Of a stretch of 64,000 nt of DNA, positions 42,841 to 53,500 are shown one piece after another. Under the pieces are notes generated by a model, which saw nothing but the letters and a program-made list of their open reading frames with translations, searched no databases and had not been told where the DNA came from. The position numbers and the translations under genes are program-made. The stretch comes from an uncultured Oligoflexia bacterium. GTDB lineage: Bacteria > Bdellovibrionota > Bacteriovoracia > Bacteriovoracales > Bacteriovoracaceae. The stretch lies in NCBI GenBank assembly GCA_913058265.1, contig CAJXPQ010000015.1, positions 1-64,000 of the forward strand, given 5' to 3'. The stretch's first letter is position 1, and each line of letters begins with the position of its first letter.

Positions 42841-43608
42841 TTATTCTGCCTGTAACCCCGTGAATAGAGCAATTAGTACTGATTGTTGTAATTGATTAAG
42901 GTTTGGAAGGTTTGCCATTATAAGAACTGGACTTAAATTAATTTTTGCGCAAGCAACAATCTGACCTTTATCTTTTGAATACTCGGTAATATGAAACTGA
43001 TCGGTAAAGTCATTAGTGTACTCTTTCACTAAAACCGTATCAGCTTGGTCTCCAGGGACAATATTAGGAACTTTTGTACCTATGACTTTAGAATAACAAA
43101 GAACTGGTTTTTCACCTTTCTCTTCTTGCTTTTTAGTTGGCTCTTTAAGATCATGAAAGATCATAGAAAGTTCCGTCGTGGCCATATTAGTTTTAAGTAG
43201 AAACCATAATTCTTCAAAAAAAGTATTTCTATCTTTAACCCATAAGTCTTTTAAGTATGAAATTGTAGGATAAAGCTGCTCAATCGCCTTAATATTGTTA
43301 TTTAAGATCCATCTTGCTGAGACTTTTGAGTATACAGCTTCAAAGTCAGTTGCTTCCATCATTTGGACGGCATCTATATCTAAATTTAGTACATCAAGGT
43401 TTATTATTGGGTAAAACTTATCTTCTTTATTTAAAATGTTTTGAATCGAACTAAGGTCTTCTGAAGTATTTAAAAGTAGAAGGTTTAGACTCTCATCGCT
43501 AATAGAGTGAGTATCCGCTTTTTTTGACTCTATAGAGTTGCTCAGGGTATTAACTGAGTAAACTTGTATTTGATTTGCTGTTTCTACACAACCTACATTT
43601 ATAAACAT
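42841..43608 (-). CDS. Unknown protein paired with a histidine kinase
   Basis: I do not recognise a family in this 255-residue protein. It has no signal peptide or membrane segment and is acidic, with long helices. One segment, LTGLQAE at the end, and ILMANLPNLNQLQQSVLIAL before it, look like a helical packing domain. AGAGGAAA precedes the ATG. It lies three bases before the histidine kinase gene, so it is probably a regulatory partner or substrate of it (inferred). Confidence 0.6.
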   Translation of the reverse strand: MFINVGCVETANQIQVYSVNTLSNSIESKKADTHSISDESLNLLLLNTSEDLSSIQNILNKEDKFYPIINLDVLNLDIDAVQMMEATDFEAVYSKVSARWILNNNIKAIEQLYPTISYLKDLWVKDRNTFFEELWFLLKTNMATTELSMIFHDLKEPTKKQEEKGEKPVLCYSKVIGTKVPNIVPGDQADTVLVKEYTNDFTDQFHITEYSKDKGQIVACAKINLSPVLIMANLPNLNQLQQSVLIALFTGLQAE

Positions 43609-43682
43609 GGTATTTCCTCTAATATTTTGATCGGATCTATTTCTGTATTCTATCAGAGCAATTTTTAAGATACAATATAGAT

Positions 43683-44318
43683 ATGCGTATTATCATTTGT
43701 TTCGCACTATGTTGTTTGTCCCTCACAGTATCCTCTCAGGATGAGCGATATTACCGTGACATTTTTACAGGCGATATTAATAAAAATCTCAAAAAAGACT
43801 TTAAGTATAAAGTTGAAGTGATGAGTCCAAAGTATATGATCGATCTAACTAGGGATGGGGTTGAAGACTCACTTCAAGTGGTAAAAAAAGACGGAGTTGA
43901 TTTCATTAGAATTAATAATTCTCATGGCAAATCAATGTTTGAGCAAAAACTCGAGGTGAAAGGAAAGAGAAGTCGAATCTTTAAGGCACACTTAAGAAAG
44001 GTATCTTCTAGCGCTGACGTACTTGTACTCCATTATTACGAAGGACACAACGAAGCTGCTATTTTTGAAGGAAGTGCCAGGCTATACTTTGTTACGATTC
44101 GTGGAAGATCCCTTAAAAAAATTAGTATGACTAAGGGACCATTCTTTTGGTCTGAGCGTGAGAGTGCTGCTGATAAATATTTTAAATATTGGCGAAAGAG
44201 ATATCAAGTTAATATTCTTGATTATAATAAAGATGGGATAAACGAAATCTCTGTAAGTTTTAACAAGTCATCCCAAGTTTATTTTTATTTAAGTGATGGA
44301 GCTTGGAGTAAACTCTAA
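43683..44318 (+). CDS. Secreted protein with EF-hand-like motif
   Basis: This 211-residue protein has a signal peptide, MRIIICFALCCLSLTVSS, and two loops resembling calcium-binding repeats: DLTRDGVEDSLQ and the better DYNKDGINEISVS (D-x-N-x-D-G). The rest is basic and beta-rich. No ribosome binding site precedes the ATG; a -10 box TACAAT (43671-43676) ends six bases before it, so the mRNA may be leaderless. Its stop overlaps the convergent gene by four bases. Confidence 0.65.
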   Translation: MRIIICFALCCLSLTVSSQDERYYRDIFTGDINKNLKKDFKYKVEVMSPKYMIDLTRDGVEDSLQVVKKDGVDFIRINNSHGKSMFEQKLEVKGKRSRIFKAHLRKVSSSADVLVLHYYEGHNEAAIFEGSARLYFVTIRGRSLKKISMTKGPFFWSERESAADKYFKYWRKRYQVNILDYNKDGINEISVSFNKSSQVYFYLSDGAWSKL

Positions 44319-44719
44319 GATGCCTTCTTTACATCATCAGACTCAGAGCTTTTTCTATAATCATCTAAACTAGTAACTGGTGAACTATTCACATCCAACT
44401 CTTCGGTTGCATACTGTGCTTTTTGTTGTTGAGTAGTACCTTTGAAACCTACAATACTAAACCATAATAAAAAGGGAAGTGAAGCAAATGCTCCTAAACC
44501 AATAATGCTAAACCAAGAGGAAGATGCGATTTGAGCTTCACCTTGTGCTACGGATTCAATTTTGTTACCAAAATTGAATAAAACTTCTGTACCCTTTGGT
44601 GTTTTTTTATAAGTTTCAGATTCGACTCCAACAAAGTCTTCAACAGCTGGCTTTCTACCTTGAGCAAAAGCGCATACAGAAAATAGTAATGTAAATGTTA
44701 ATAGTGACCTTAAAATCAT
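44315..44719 (-). CDS. Hypothetical membrane protein with signal peptide
   Basis: Starting at ATG 44719, behind AGAGGA, the protein has 134 residues: a signal peptide (MILRSLLTFTLLFSVCAFA), about 50 periplasmic residues, one membrane helix (SIIGLGAFASLPFLLWFSIV) and a Ser/Asp-rich cytoplasmic tail. No family is recognised. An in-frame ATG at 44824 would bury the signal peptide and is rejected. Confidence 0.6.
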   Translation of the reverse strand: MILRSLLTFTLLFSVCAFAQGRKPAVEDFVGVESETYKKTPKGTEVLFNFGNKIESVAQGEAQIASSSWFSIIGLGAFASLPFLLWFSIVGFKGTTQQQKAQYATEELDVNSSPVTSLDDYRKSSESDDVKKAS

Positions 44720-44973
44720 ACTAATCCTCTTGTCGTTGTTAAATCTCATAGAGCTTTCGGTAATGCAGAGAAATAACTTTATTAGTTGAACGGAGTAGTC
44801 GGTCGATTGGCATAAGTCTTTCAAATTGCATTAGACAGTGAAGCGCAATACCGACTCCTTATATAAGTATAACATATAACCCCTGCTCAAAGCATCTAAG
44901 CAATTAAATCCCTAAAGTTTTTTGATTTGTATCCGAAATGTTCCATAAGATTAGACCTCTAAGGTGAGACTAT

Positions 44974-45675
44974 ATGAAAGAACTAACATTATTTAGCGTT
45001 TTAACTTTTATTTTTGCGTATGCCGTAGGCGAAGCCGGGCTCTGGGATGAGTTCAAGCAAAGAGCTGCAACTGTGCATCAGTATGAATATAAATCATTAG
45101 AACTTGCTAAGAAAGTCAGAGAGCTGCAACTCGAAAACCACAAGCTGAAGACACAAATCTCACGACTAACGGATGAAAAAGAGCATCTAGCAATGAATTT
45201 AACTGGAAAACAGGCAAGAACAATTGCAAGTATTCCATCTAAATCAGCAAATGATCTTGTTAATTTTGAATTGTATAAGTGGACTGCAGATAAGCTGTTA
45301 GGTGTTGGAAAGCAGGCCTTACACTTCAAAAAATATGACAAATCAGCACAATACTATCAAGCATTAGTTAAAAATTATCCTAGACATAAAGCTATAAATG
45401 ACAAGGTTCTATTTGAGGCTGGTATTGCAGCATATGAATCAAAGATTCATTACAAGTGGGCGCAAAATCATTTTAGCGCTCTTGTTGAAAGATATCCAAA
45501 ATCAAAGTATCACCTTGGTGCAAAGCTCTGGCTTGGGCTTTCACACTTTTATCAAGGTGATCAAGAAAAATTTGTAGCAACAGTAGATGAATTCAGAAAG
45601 AAATATCGAAACACAAGAGAGTGGAAAGTTCTTAGTAAATACTATGAAGAATTAAACTATAAATATAAAAAATAG
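44974..45675 (+). CDS. TPR protein with signal anchor and coiled coil
   Basis: This 233-residue protein has an N-terminal hydrophobic segment (LTLFSVLTFIFAYAVG), a coiled coil (LAKKVRELQLENHKLKTQIS) and about three TPR-like repeats (ALHFKKYDKSAQYYQALVKN, AGIAAYESKIHYKWAQNHFS, LWLGLSHFYQGDQEKFV). The layout resembles YbgF/CpoB, which works with the Tol-Pal system, but no tol genes are nearby. It precedes a FecR-domain gene by seven bases and probably forms an operon with it. Confidence 0.75.
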   Translation: MKELTLFSVLTFIFAYAVGEAGLWDEFKQRAATVHQYEYKSLELAKKVRELQLENHKLKTQISRLTDEKEHLAMNLTGKQARTIASIPSKSANDLVNFELYKWTADKLLGVGKQALHFKKYDKSAQYYQALVKNYPRHKAINDKVLFEAGIAAYESKIHYKWAQNHFSALVERYPKSKYHLGAKLWLGLSHFYQGDQEKFVATVDEFRKKYRNTREWKVLSKYYEELNYKYKK

Positions 45676-45682
45676 GTACTAA

Positions 45683-46798
45683 ATGAAGTTATTAATCATC
45701 GCCATTTTAAGTATTTCATTCACTGCTCAAGCGACAATTGTTGCAAGAGTTATCTCTGTGGAAGGAAATGCATTTTCATTTTCAGGTAATCAGTCAAAAA
45801 CACTTGCTTATGGAAGTCGTATTATGGATCTCTCAGAGATTATGGTTGAGGATGGATCTACATTATCTGTTTCTTCTGTTGATGGATATATCATACATAT
45901 TAACGGCGGAAGTCTAGTAAAGTTTTTTAAAAAGAATATAGAGTTAAAAAACGGTCATATTTGGATTAACAACACAAATAATATTGTTGGAACTGTAAGT
46001 TCTGCGAACAGTGTTGCTGGTTTTAAGCAAGGACAGTTTATCTATTCATTTGATAATATTTCAGGTCGAACACAATTACTTGTTTTGACTGGTAATATGA
46101 AACTTGCAAATGCTCTTGAACCAGCTCTACAAATTAATATTCCTTCGGGACATTTCTCCTTAATCGATAAAGAGTATGAGAGAGGTTTGCCAAGGGGAGC
46201 TACTAAAGTTGGGTTAAAGTCTTACAAGCAAATGAAAAATGTTTTTGCAAACTTTAAAAACCTTGAGGATTCAAAACTAGATGAAATGCTTATTACTAAG
46301 ACTAAAGTGAAGAGGGCCATCGCTTCAGTTGCAGCTAAGTACAACTCTAAAAAAGCGAGCTCAGTTCGAAGTCACAATCACAAAAGAGGAAAACTTATAA
46401 CTGTGACAACATTTAAGTCTTCTCGAACTCCTGCTTCTACAGGTCCGATGAATTACTATTTAGGAATTAAGAAGAGTGAGGCGAAGCGGAATAAGCCACA
46501 GAAGACAGGTAATGAAGCCATTATTAATTATTACGGTCGAACTTGGAACAAATCTTCAAGAGTTACTAGACCTAGTAAAGCTGTTAGAAAACCTGCGAGT
46601 GTTAAGCCTATAAGTATAAAAAGAGAAAGAGTTCCTGCTTCAGTTAGTAAGTCGAACTTGATCAATGATTTAAGAAGTTCAGGCTTTGAGAAAAGCCTTG
46701 ATAGGGAAACTCCAAAAATTCAAAGACATACTAATGAAGTCAATCATCTCATTGACGAGTTAAATTCTTTCAAACAGGACTATAACAAGAAGTATTAA
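45683..46798 (+). CDS. FecR-domain secreted protein
   Basis: This 371-residue protein has a signal peptide ending FTAQA and a FecR-like domain: VARVISVEGNAFSFSGNQ, MVEDGSTLSVSSVDGYIIHI, IWINNTNNIVGTVSSANSV and an exit strand INIPSGHFSLID. The rest (from about residue 165) is basic, poorly structured and ends in a short coiled coil. There is no membrane helix and no sigma factor neighbour, so this is not a signalling FecR; a surface or peptidoglycan-facing role is more likely. It follows the TPR gene by seven bases. Confidence 0.72.
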   Translation: MKLLIIAILSISFTAQATIVARVISVEGNAFSFSGNQSKTLAYGSRIMDLSEIMVEDGSTLSVSSVDGYIIHINGGSLVKFFKKNIELKNGHIWINNTNNIVGTVSSANSVAGFKQGQFIYSFDNISGRTQLLVLTGNMKLANALEPALQINIPSGHFSLIDKEYERGLPRGATKVGLKSYKQMKNVFANFKNLEDSKLDEMLITKTKVKRAIASVAAKYNSKKASSVRSHNHKRGKLITVTTFKSSRTPASTGPMNYYLGIKKSEAKRNKPQKTGNEAIINYYGRTWNKSSRVTRPSKAVRKPASVKPISIKRERVPASVSKSNLINDLRSSGFEKSLDRETPKIQRHTNEVNHLIDELNSFKQDYNKKY

Positions 46799-46836
46799 TC
46801 AATTCGAAATTCTGTCCTATCTATCTAAACAGTTGA

Positions 46837-48351
<1,515 letters not shown>

Positions 48352-48370
48352 AAATTAAAAGGTATAAAAT

Positions 48371-49912
48371 ATGTCATCGATATGGATAGTTGATTTTGGT
48401 TCCCAGTACACACAGTTAATTACAAGAAAATCTAGAGAGCTTGGCTTTGCAAGTGAGATTATGCTTGTTGAGGATTGTATAAAAAAACTTAAAAACGAAA
48501 AACCCTCCGCAATTATATTGTCAGGTGGACCCAATTCTATTTTTGAAGATATTACTGATTACTCGACAATCTTTGATACGAAGCTGCCTATACTTGGAAT
48601 TTGCTATGGAATGCAATTAATAAGTAATCACTTTGGTGGAAAGGTTGAAAGAGGTATCCAGGGAGAGTATGGACTTGCCAGCGTACATGGAGAAGGTGAA
48701 TTTACAATCCCGGGAGCAAAGACAAGTATTAATACATGGATGAGTCACTTTGATCATGTTACTGAAGTTCCTCCAGGATTTAAAACAATATTGAAAAGTG
48801 ATAATGGTTTAATTGCTGGTATTGAAAGTACAGAGAAGAAAATAATGGCGCTACAGTTTCATCCTGAAGTAGAGCATACTGAGCACGGCAAAGATATTCT
48901 TCTTCATTTCTTTAAAGACATTGCGAACTTAAAAACGAACTGGTCCAACGAAGTTATGCTCGAGGGCTGTATTAAAGAAGTTAGTGAAGTGAAGGGCTCA
49001 AAGGTTCTATGTGCATTCTCTGGTGGAGTTGATTCTCTTGTCGCAGCGACAATTGCTCATAAAGTTTTAGGAGATGACCTGTATTGTTTCTTTGTTGATA
49101 ATGGACTTCTCAGACCACAAGATTATCATCATATAGAATTACTTAAAAAAGAAACACCTCTGAACATTGAAGTGATAGATGCTAAAGAACTTTTCTTTGC
49201 AAAATTAAAAGATGTTCCTGATCCTGAAAAAAAACGAAAGGCGATTGGGGTAACTTTTATTGAAGTGTTCGAGCAAAAAGTACATCAGTTTGAAACTGAA
49301 CAAAATATAAAATTTGAATATTTACTTCAAGGAACATTATATCCAGACGTTATTGAATCAGTATCACCTCATAAGAAAGGTGGTAAGTCAGTAACAATCA
49401 AGTCCCATCATAATGTTGGGGGACTTCCAGAGAGAATGAAATTAAAGTTACTAGAACCCTTAAAGTTTCTTTTTAAAGATGAGGTTCGAGTTTTAGGTGA
49501 GGCGGTTGATTTAAAATACGACTGGGTTCATCGTCATCCTTTTCCTGGTCCAGGTATCGGTGTAAGAATTCTAGGAGAAGTCTTCCCTGAGAGTGTACTT
49601 AAAGTTCAAGAGTCAGATCAAATACTTTTTGAAGAGTTAAAAAATCAACATTTATATGAGGCTTGTTGGCAAGCCTTTACCGTGCTTCTGCCTGTGAAAA
49701 CAGTTGGGGTTAAAGGTGATACTCGTGCCTATGAAGAGGTTATTTGTATCAGAATAGTTAATTCAACCGATGGTATGACGGCAACTTGGACGGACCTTCC
49801 TTATGAGTTTCTATCTAAGGCTTCAGCCCGAATTACCAATGAAGTGTCTGGGGTGACTAGAGTTGTATATGATATTACATCTAAACCACCTGGAACTATT
49901 GAATGGGAGTAA
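48371..49912 (+). CDS. guaA: GMP synthase (glutamine-hydrolysing)
   Basis: This 513-residue protein has the glutaminase domain with LGICYGMQLISNHFGG (catalytic Cys) and MALQFHPEVEHTEHG (His/Glu), the ATP-pyrophosphatase P-loop CAFSGGVDSLVAA, and the C-terminal dimerisation domain ending in DITSKPPGTIEWE. It converts XMP to GMP. Length is normal and all active-site motifs are intact. Confidence 0.97.
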   Translation: MSSIWIVDFGSQYTQLITRKSRELGFASEIMLVEDCIKKLKNEKPSAIILSGGPNSIFEDITDYSTIFDTKLPILGICYGMQLISNHFGGKVERGIQGEYGLASVHGEGEFTIPGAKTSINTWMSHFDHVTEVPPGFKTILKSDNGLIAGIESTEKKIMALQFHPEVEHTEHGKDILLHFFKDIANLKTNWSNEVMLEGCIKEVSEVKGSKVLCAFSGGVDSLVAATIAHKVLGDDLYCFFVDNGLLRPQDYHHIELLKKETPLNIEVIDAKELFFAKLKDVPDPEKKRKAIGVTFIEVFEQKVHQFETEQNIKFEYLLQGTLYPDVIESVSPHKKGGKSVTIKSHHNVGGLPERMKLKLLEPLKFLFKDEVRVLGEAVDLKYDWVHRHPFPGPGIGVRILGEVFPESVLKVQESDQILFEELKNQHLYEACWQAFTVLLPVKTVGVKGDTRAYEEVICIRIVNSTDGMTATWTDLPYEFLSKASARITNEVSGVTRVVYDITSKPPGTIEWE

Positions 49913-50064
49913 CTAACTCCCCATTTTGTAGGCAAAACGGCGCTTATTAGTGTTAAAACTTGTTGATCCGTCTTTTTCCTAAACTTCATAAGTATTTGAA
50001 AATAAAATGATTTTTTATTTAGTTCATATTTTTATAAGATCCCTTCCATTCTATTTTAAAATGA

Positions 50065-50104
50065 ATTTATTGATTTATTGATTTATTGATTTATTGATTT
50101 ATTG
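50065..50104 (+). repeat. Tandem 8-bp repeat, five perfect copies of ATTTATTG
   Basis: Five uninterrupted copies of ATTTATTG fill 50065-50104. They end 22 bases before the ATG of the small gene at 50127 and ten bases before its ribosome binding site. Each copy adds one TTGATT, a -35-like box. Copy-number change by slippage would alter spacing in the promoter region. Confidence 0.95.
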
Positions 50105-50126
50105 ATACGAATGTCGGAGGAAAATT

Positions 50127-50372
50127 ATGATTGATCAAGAGATCCTTCTTGATACTCTTAGGGAGGAATACCCTGAAGAAGTAACAGAAATTATTTACTC
50201 ATGCCAATTTGCTGGTAAGCATTATCTCGATACCCGGGGATTAAACAATAGACTGAAATCACTTAAAATCTTTCATTTTAACGCAACCTTAAGTGAAAAT
50301 GATTGGTATGAACTAGTATACGAGCTAACTCCTGAAATTTACGATGATTTATCTTATGGCCAGGCCGCTTAA
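50127..50372 (+). CDS. Small hypothetical protein
   Basis: This 81-residue protein starts MIDQEILLDTLREEYPEEV and has two Tyr/Leu-rich helical segments (SLKIFHFNATLSENDWYELV, LTPEIYDDLSYGQAA). GGAGGA precedes the ATG and a terminator follows at 50405. There is no signal peptide. No family is recognised. The tandem repeat just upstream suggests variable expression. Confidence 0.65.
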   Translation: MIDQEILLDTLREEYPEEVTEIIYSCQFAGKHYLDTRGLNNRLKSLKIFHFNATLSENDWYELVYELTPEIYDDLSYGQAA

Positions 50373-50404
50373 TCCTTAGAATTGAGGCTAAGCATTTATA
50401 GGTC

Positions 50405-50433
50405 AAAAACGCCTCCTTGTGGGGCGTTTTTTT
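50405..50433 (+). terminator. Rho-independent terminator
   Basis: AAAACGCC (50406-50413) pairs with GGCGTTTT (50423-50430), followed by more T to 50433. It ends the small gene at 50127 and isolates dnaE. Confidence 0.88.
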
Positions 50434-50536
50434 ATTTCTTTAAACCCCGTAATATAGACCATTTATAGTGCTTCGACTCTTTAAAATCTGTGGCAAAAGT
50501 GGCATAAATAAAGGACACACAGAATTTGAGAGGCCT

Positions 50537-53500
50537 ATGAAAAATCCACTTCAGTACCCAGAGTTAAAGATAGCTCAAGATCATGATAGCAGCTTTGTTC
50601 ATCTTCATTTACATACTCAATATTCACTTTTAGACGGGGCATTAAGACTAGATGACCTTTTCGAACAAGCGAAGAAATTTAATATGCCTGCGATTGCCAT
50701 GACTGATCACGGGAATATGTTTGGAGCCATAGATTTTTATACGAGAGCGATCAAAAGTGGAATCAAACCCATTCTGGGATCAGAGGTTTACTTTACACCG
50801 GGATCTCGTTTTGATCGCAAAGCACCAAAAAATACTAAGGTCGTCTCTTCTCAAGATGAAGTTGAGGGAAGGCACCAAATACATCACCTTGTTTTGTTGT
50901 GTAAGAGTAACAAGGGTTATGAAAACTTATGTAAACTATTATCAGTTGCTTACCTTGAGGGCTTTTACTACAAACCTCGGATTGATCTTGACCTTCTTAA
51001 GGAGTACTCCGAGGGACTAATTGCAACAACCGCCTGTTTGAAGGGGGAAGCTGCTTATAACTTTTTTACAAATCAAGATGATAAGGCCCATCAAGCCATT
51101 CAAAAGCTTAAAGATATTTTTCAAGATGACTTCTATCTTGAGGTCCAAAGACATGGACTTGAGGAAGAAAAGGTTTATGATCAATTAATTGATTATGCCA
51201 AAGTTCACGATATAAAACTTGTGGCCACAAATGATTGTCATTATTTAACAAGAGATGATGCTGCTGCTCAAGAAGTCTTACTTTGTGTTCAGACAGGAAA
51301 AACTTTTGCTGACGAAAAGCGAATGAAGCTCACAACTGATGAATTCTACTTTAAGTCTTCTGAAGAGATGAGAGAAACATTTAAAGACATGCCAGAAGTT
51401 TGTGATCGAACATTAGAAATAGCCGATAAATGTAACTTGGAAATAACATGGGAAGATGAGGACGGGAAACAGGTTTACCATCTACCAGATTTTGATGAGC
51501 AAATCACAACAGATGAAAATACTGAAGAGTACTTTGTAAGAATATCTAGAGAAGGCTTGGAGAAGAGATTCACAGGTCCGCACTTTAGAAACCTTATCAC
51601 TCTTCCCAACTGGGAATTAGAGTTAAAAGCAGAGTACTACGATAGGTTACAAATAGAACTGGATACAATCTTACAAATGGGATTCCCAGGATATTTTTGT
51701 ATTGTTGCAGACTTTATTCAATGGTCTAAAGAAAATAATATTCCTGTTGGTCCTGGACGTGGCTCTGGTGCCGGATCTCTTGTTGCCTATGCACTCGACA
51801 TCACAAATATAAACCCGCTACCTTACAACTTACTTTTTGAGCGTTTTATAAATCTAGAACGTATCTCTATGCCCGATTTTGATATCGATTTTTGCCAAGA
51901 TAGAAGGCCAGAAGTTATTGATTATGTAACTGAAAAATATGGTGCAGAAAGAGTTGGTCAAATAATTACATTTGGTAAACTTCAAGCAAAAGCTGTCCTG
52001 CGAGATGTATCACGTGTTTATGGACTTCCTTATGCTGAAAGTGATGCTCTTGCTAAACTTATTCCTGATGAGCTTGGAATCAATTTGGAGAAAGCACTTG
52101 AGATGGAGCCAAAGCTTCTTGAACTTTCAGAAAAAGATCCAAAAATAAGACGAATAATTCAAATTTCTAGAAGACTAGAAGGCTTGTTAAGACATGCATC
52201 TATCCATGCTGCTGGGGTTATTATTACAAGTGAACCTCTTGTTAAGTATTGTCCTTTATACAAAGGTCGAGAGGGTGAGCAAGTCGTTCAGTTTGATAAA
52301 GATTTCTCAGAGCAAATCGGGTTAGTTAAATTTGATTTTCTTGGTCTTAAAACCTTAACCGTTGTTGATAAAGCATCTAATTTTATTCGACGTGATTTTG
52401 ATCCAGATTTTGATATTGAATCAATCGATATTGAAGATAGTTCTGTTTACGACTATATCTCGGATGGGAAAACCACTGGTGTTTTTCAACTCGAGTCTTC
52501 TGGTATGAAAGACTTATGTTCTAGGCTACAGCCAGGAACAATCGATGATATTACCGCAATTAATGCTCTCTATCGTCCGGGACCAATGGGACTAGGGATG
52601 CATGATGAATTCATCGAGCGTAAATTTGGTCGTAAAGAGGTTGATTACTTTTTTGAAGGCGAAAGAAGCTTAGAGCCAATACTCAAAGATACTTATGGAA
52701 TTATTGTCTACCAAGAGCAAGTTATGAACATTGCTCGTACAGTTGGTGGCTACTCTTTGGGAGAAGCTGATCTTCTGAGAAGAGCAATGGGGAAGAAGAA
52801 AGAATCAGAAATGGCCCGGCATAGAGAAATCTTTCTCGCAGGAGCAAAGAGCGGTGGATATGATTTGAAGCGTGCTGAAGAAATTTATGATCTGATGGCC
52901 GAATTCGCTAAGTATGGATTTAATAAATCTCACGCCGTTGCCTACGCGGTAATTGCCTATCAAACAGCTTTTCTTAAGACATATTATCCTGCTTGTTTCT
53001 TTGCGGCCCTTCTAGGAACAGAGATGAATAACATGGATAAAATTACCATGTATATTAATGATGCAAGGGAGATCGGAATTGAAATTCTACCTCCTGATGT
53101 CAATGAGTCACTTTATTTATTCAATGTTATTGAAGATAAGATTCGCTTCGGAATGGGAGCAATTAAAAATGTAGGATCAAACCCTGTTAACGCCATCATT
53201 TCTGAGCGAATTGATGGAGGTCCTTTTACAGGCTTTATAAATTTCTGCGAAAGAGTGAGTATGAAGTCTTGTAATAAAAGAGTTCTTGAATCGCTTATCA
53301 AGGTTGGGGCTTTTGATGAATGTGAAAAGCTTAACCGAGCTACACTTCTAGAAAGTCTCGAACTAATCACAACCTATGCTTCTAAAAAACAACATGAAAA
53401 AGAAATGGGGCAAGTAAATCTCTTTGATATGGGAGATTCTCCTGAATCTACAGAGGAAATGCTAAATATAAATGAGGTTTCAGACTTTGATGATAAAGAA

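Noticed and set aside
44720-44870. Possible short leader peptide (MQFERLMPID...) and a long imperfect hairpin (44792-44809 with 44846-44858) on the minus strand
   Set aside because: The AAGGAG lies next to no proper start for that frame, and the hairpin arms have several mismatches.
49922-49945. Possible terminator after guaA (CCATTTTG / CAAAACGG)
   Set aside because: One mismatch inside the stem and no T run after it.
50065-50104. Repeat as a CRISPR array
   Set aside because: The unit is 8 bp with no spacers and no cas genes are near.
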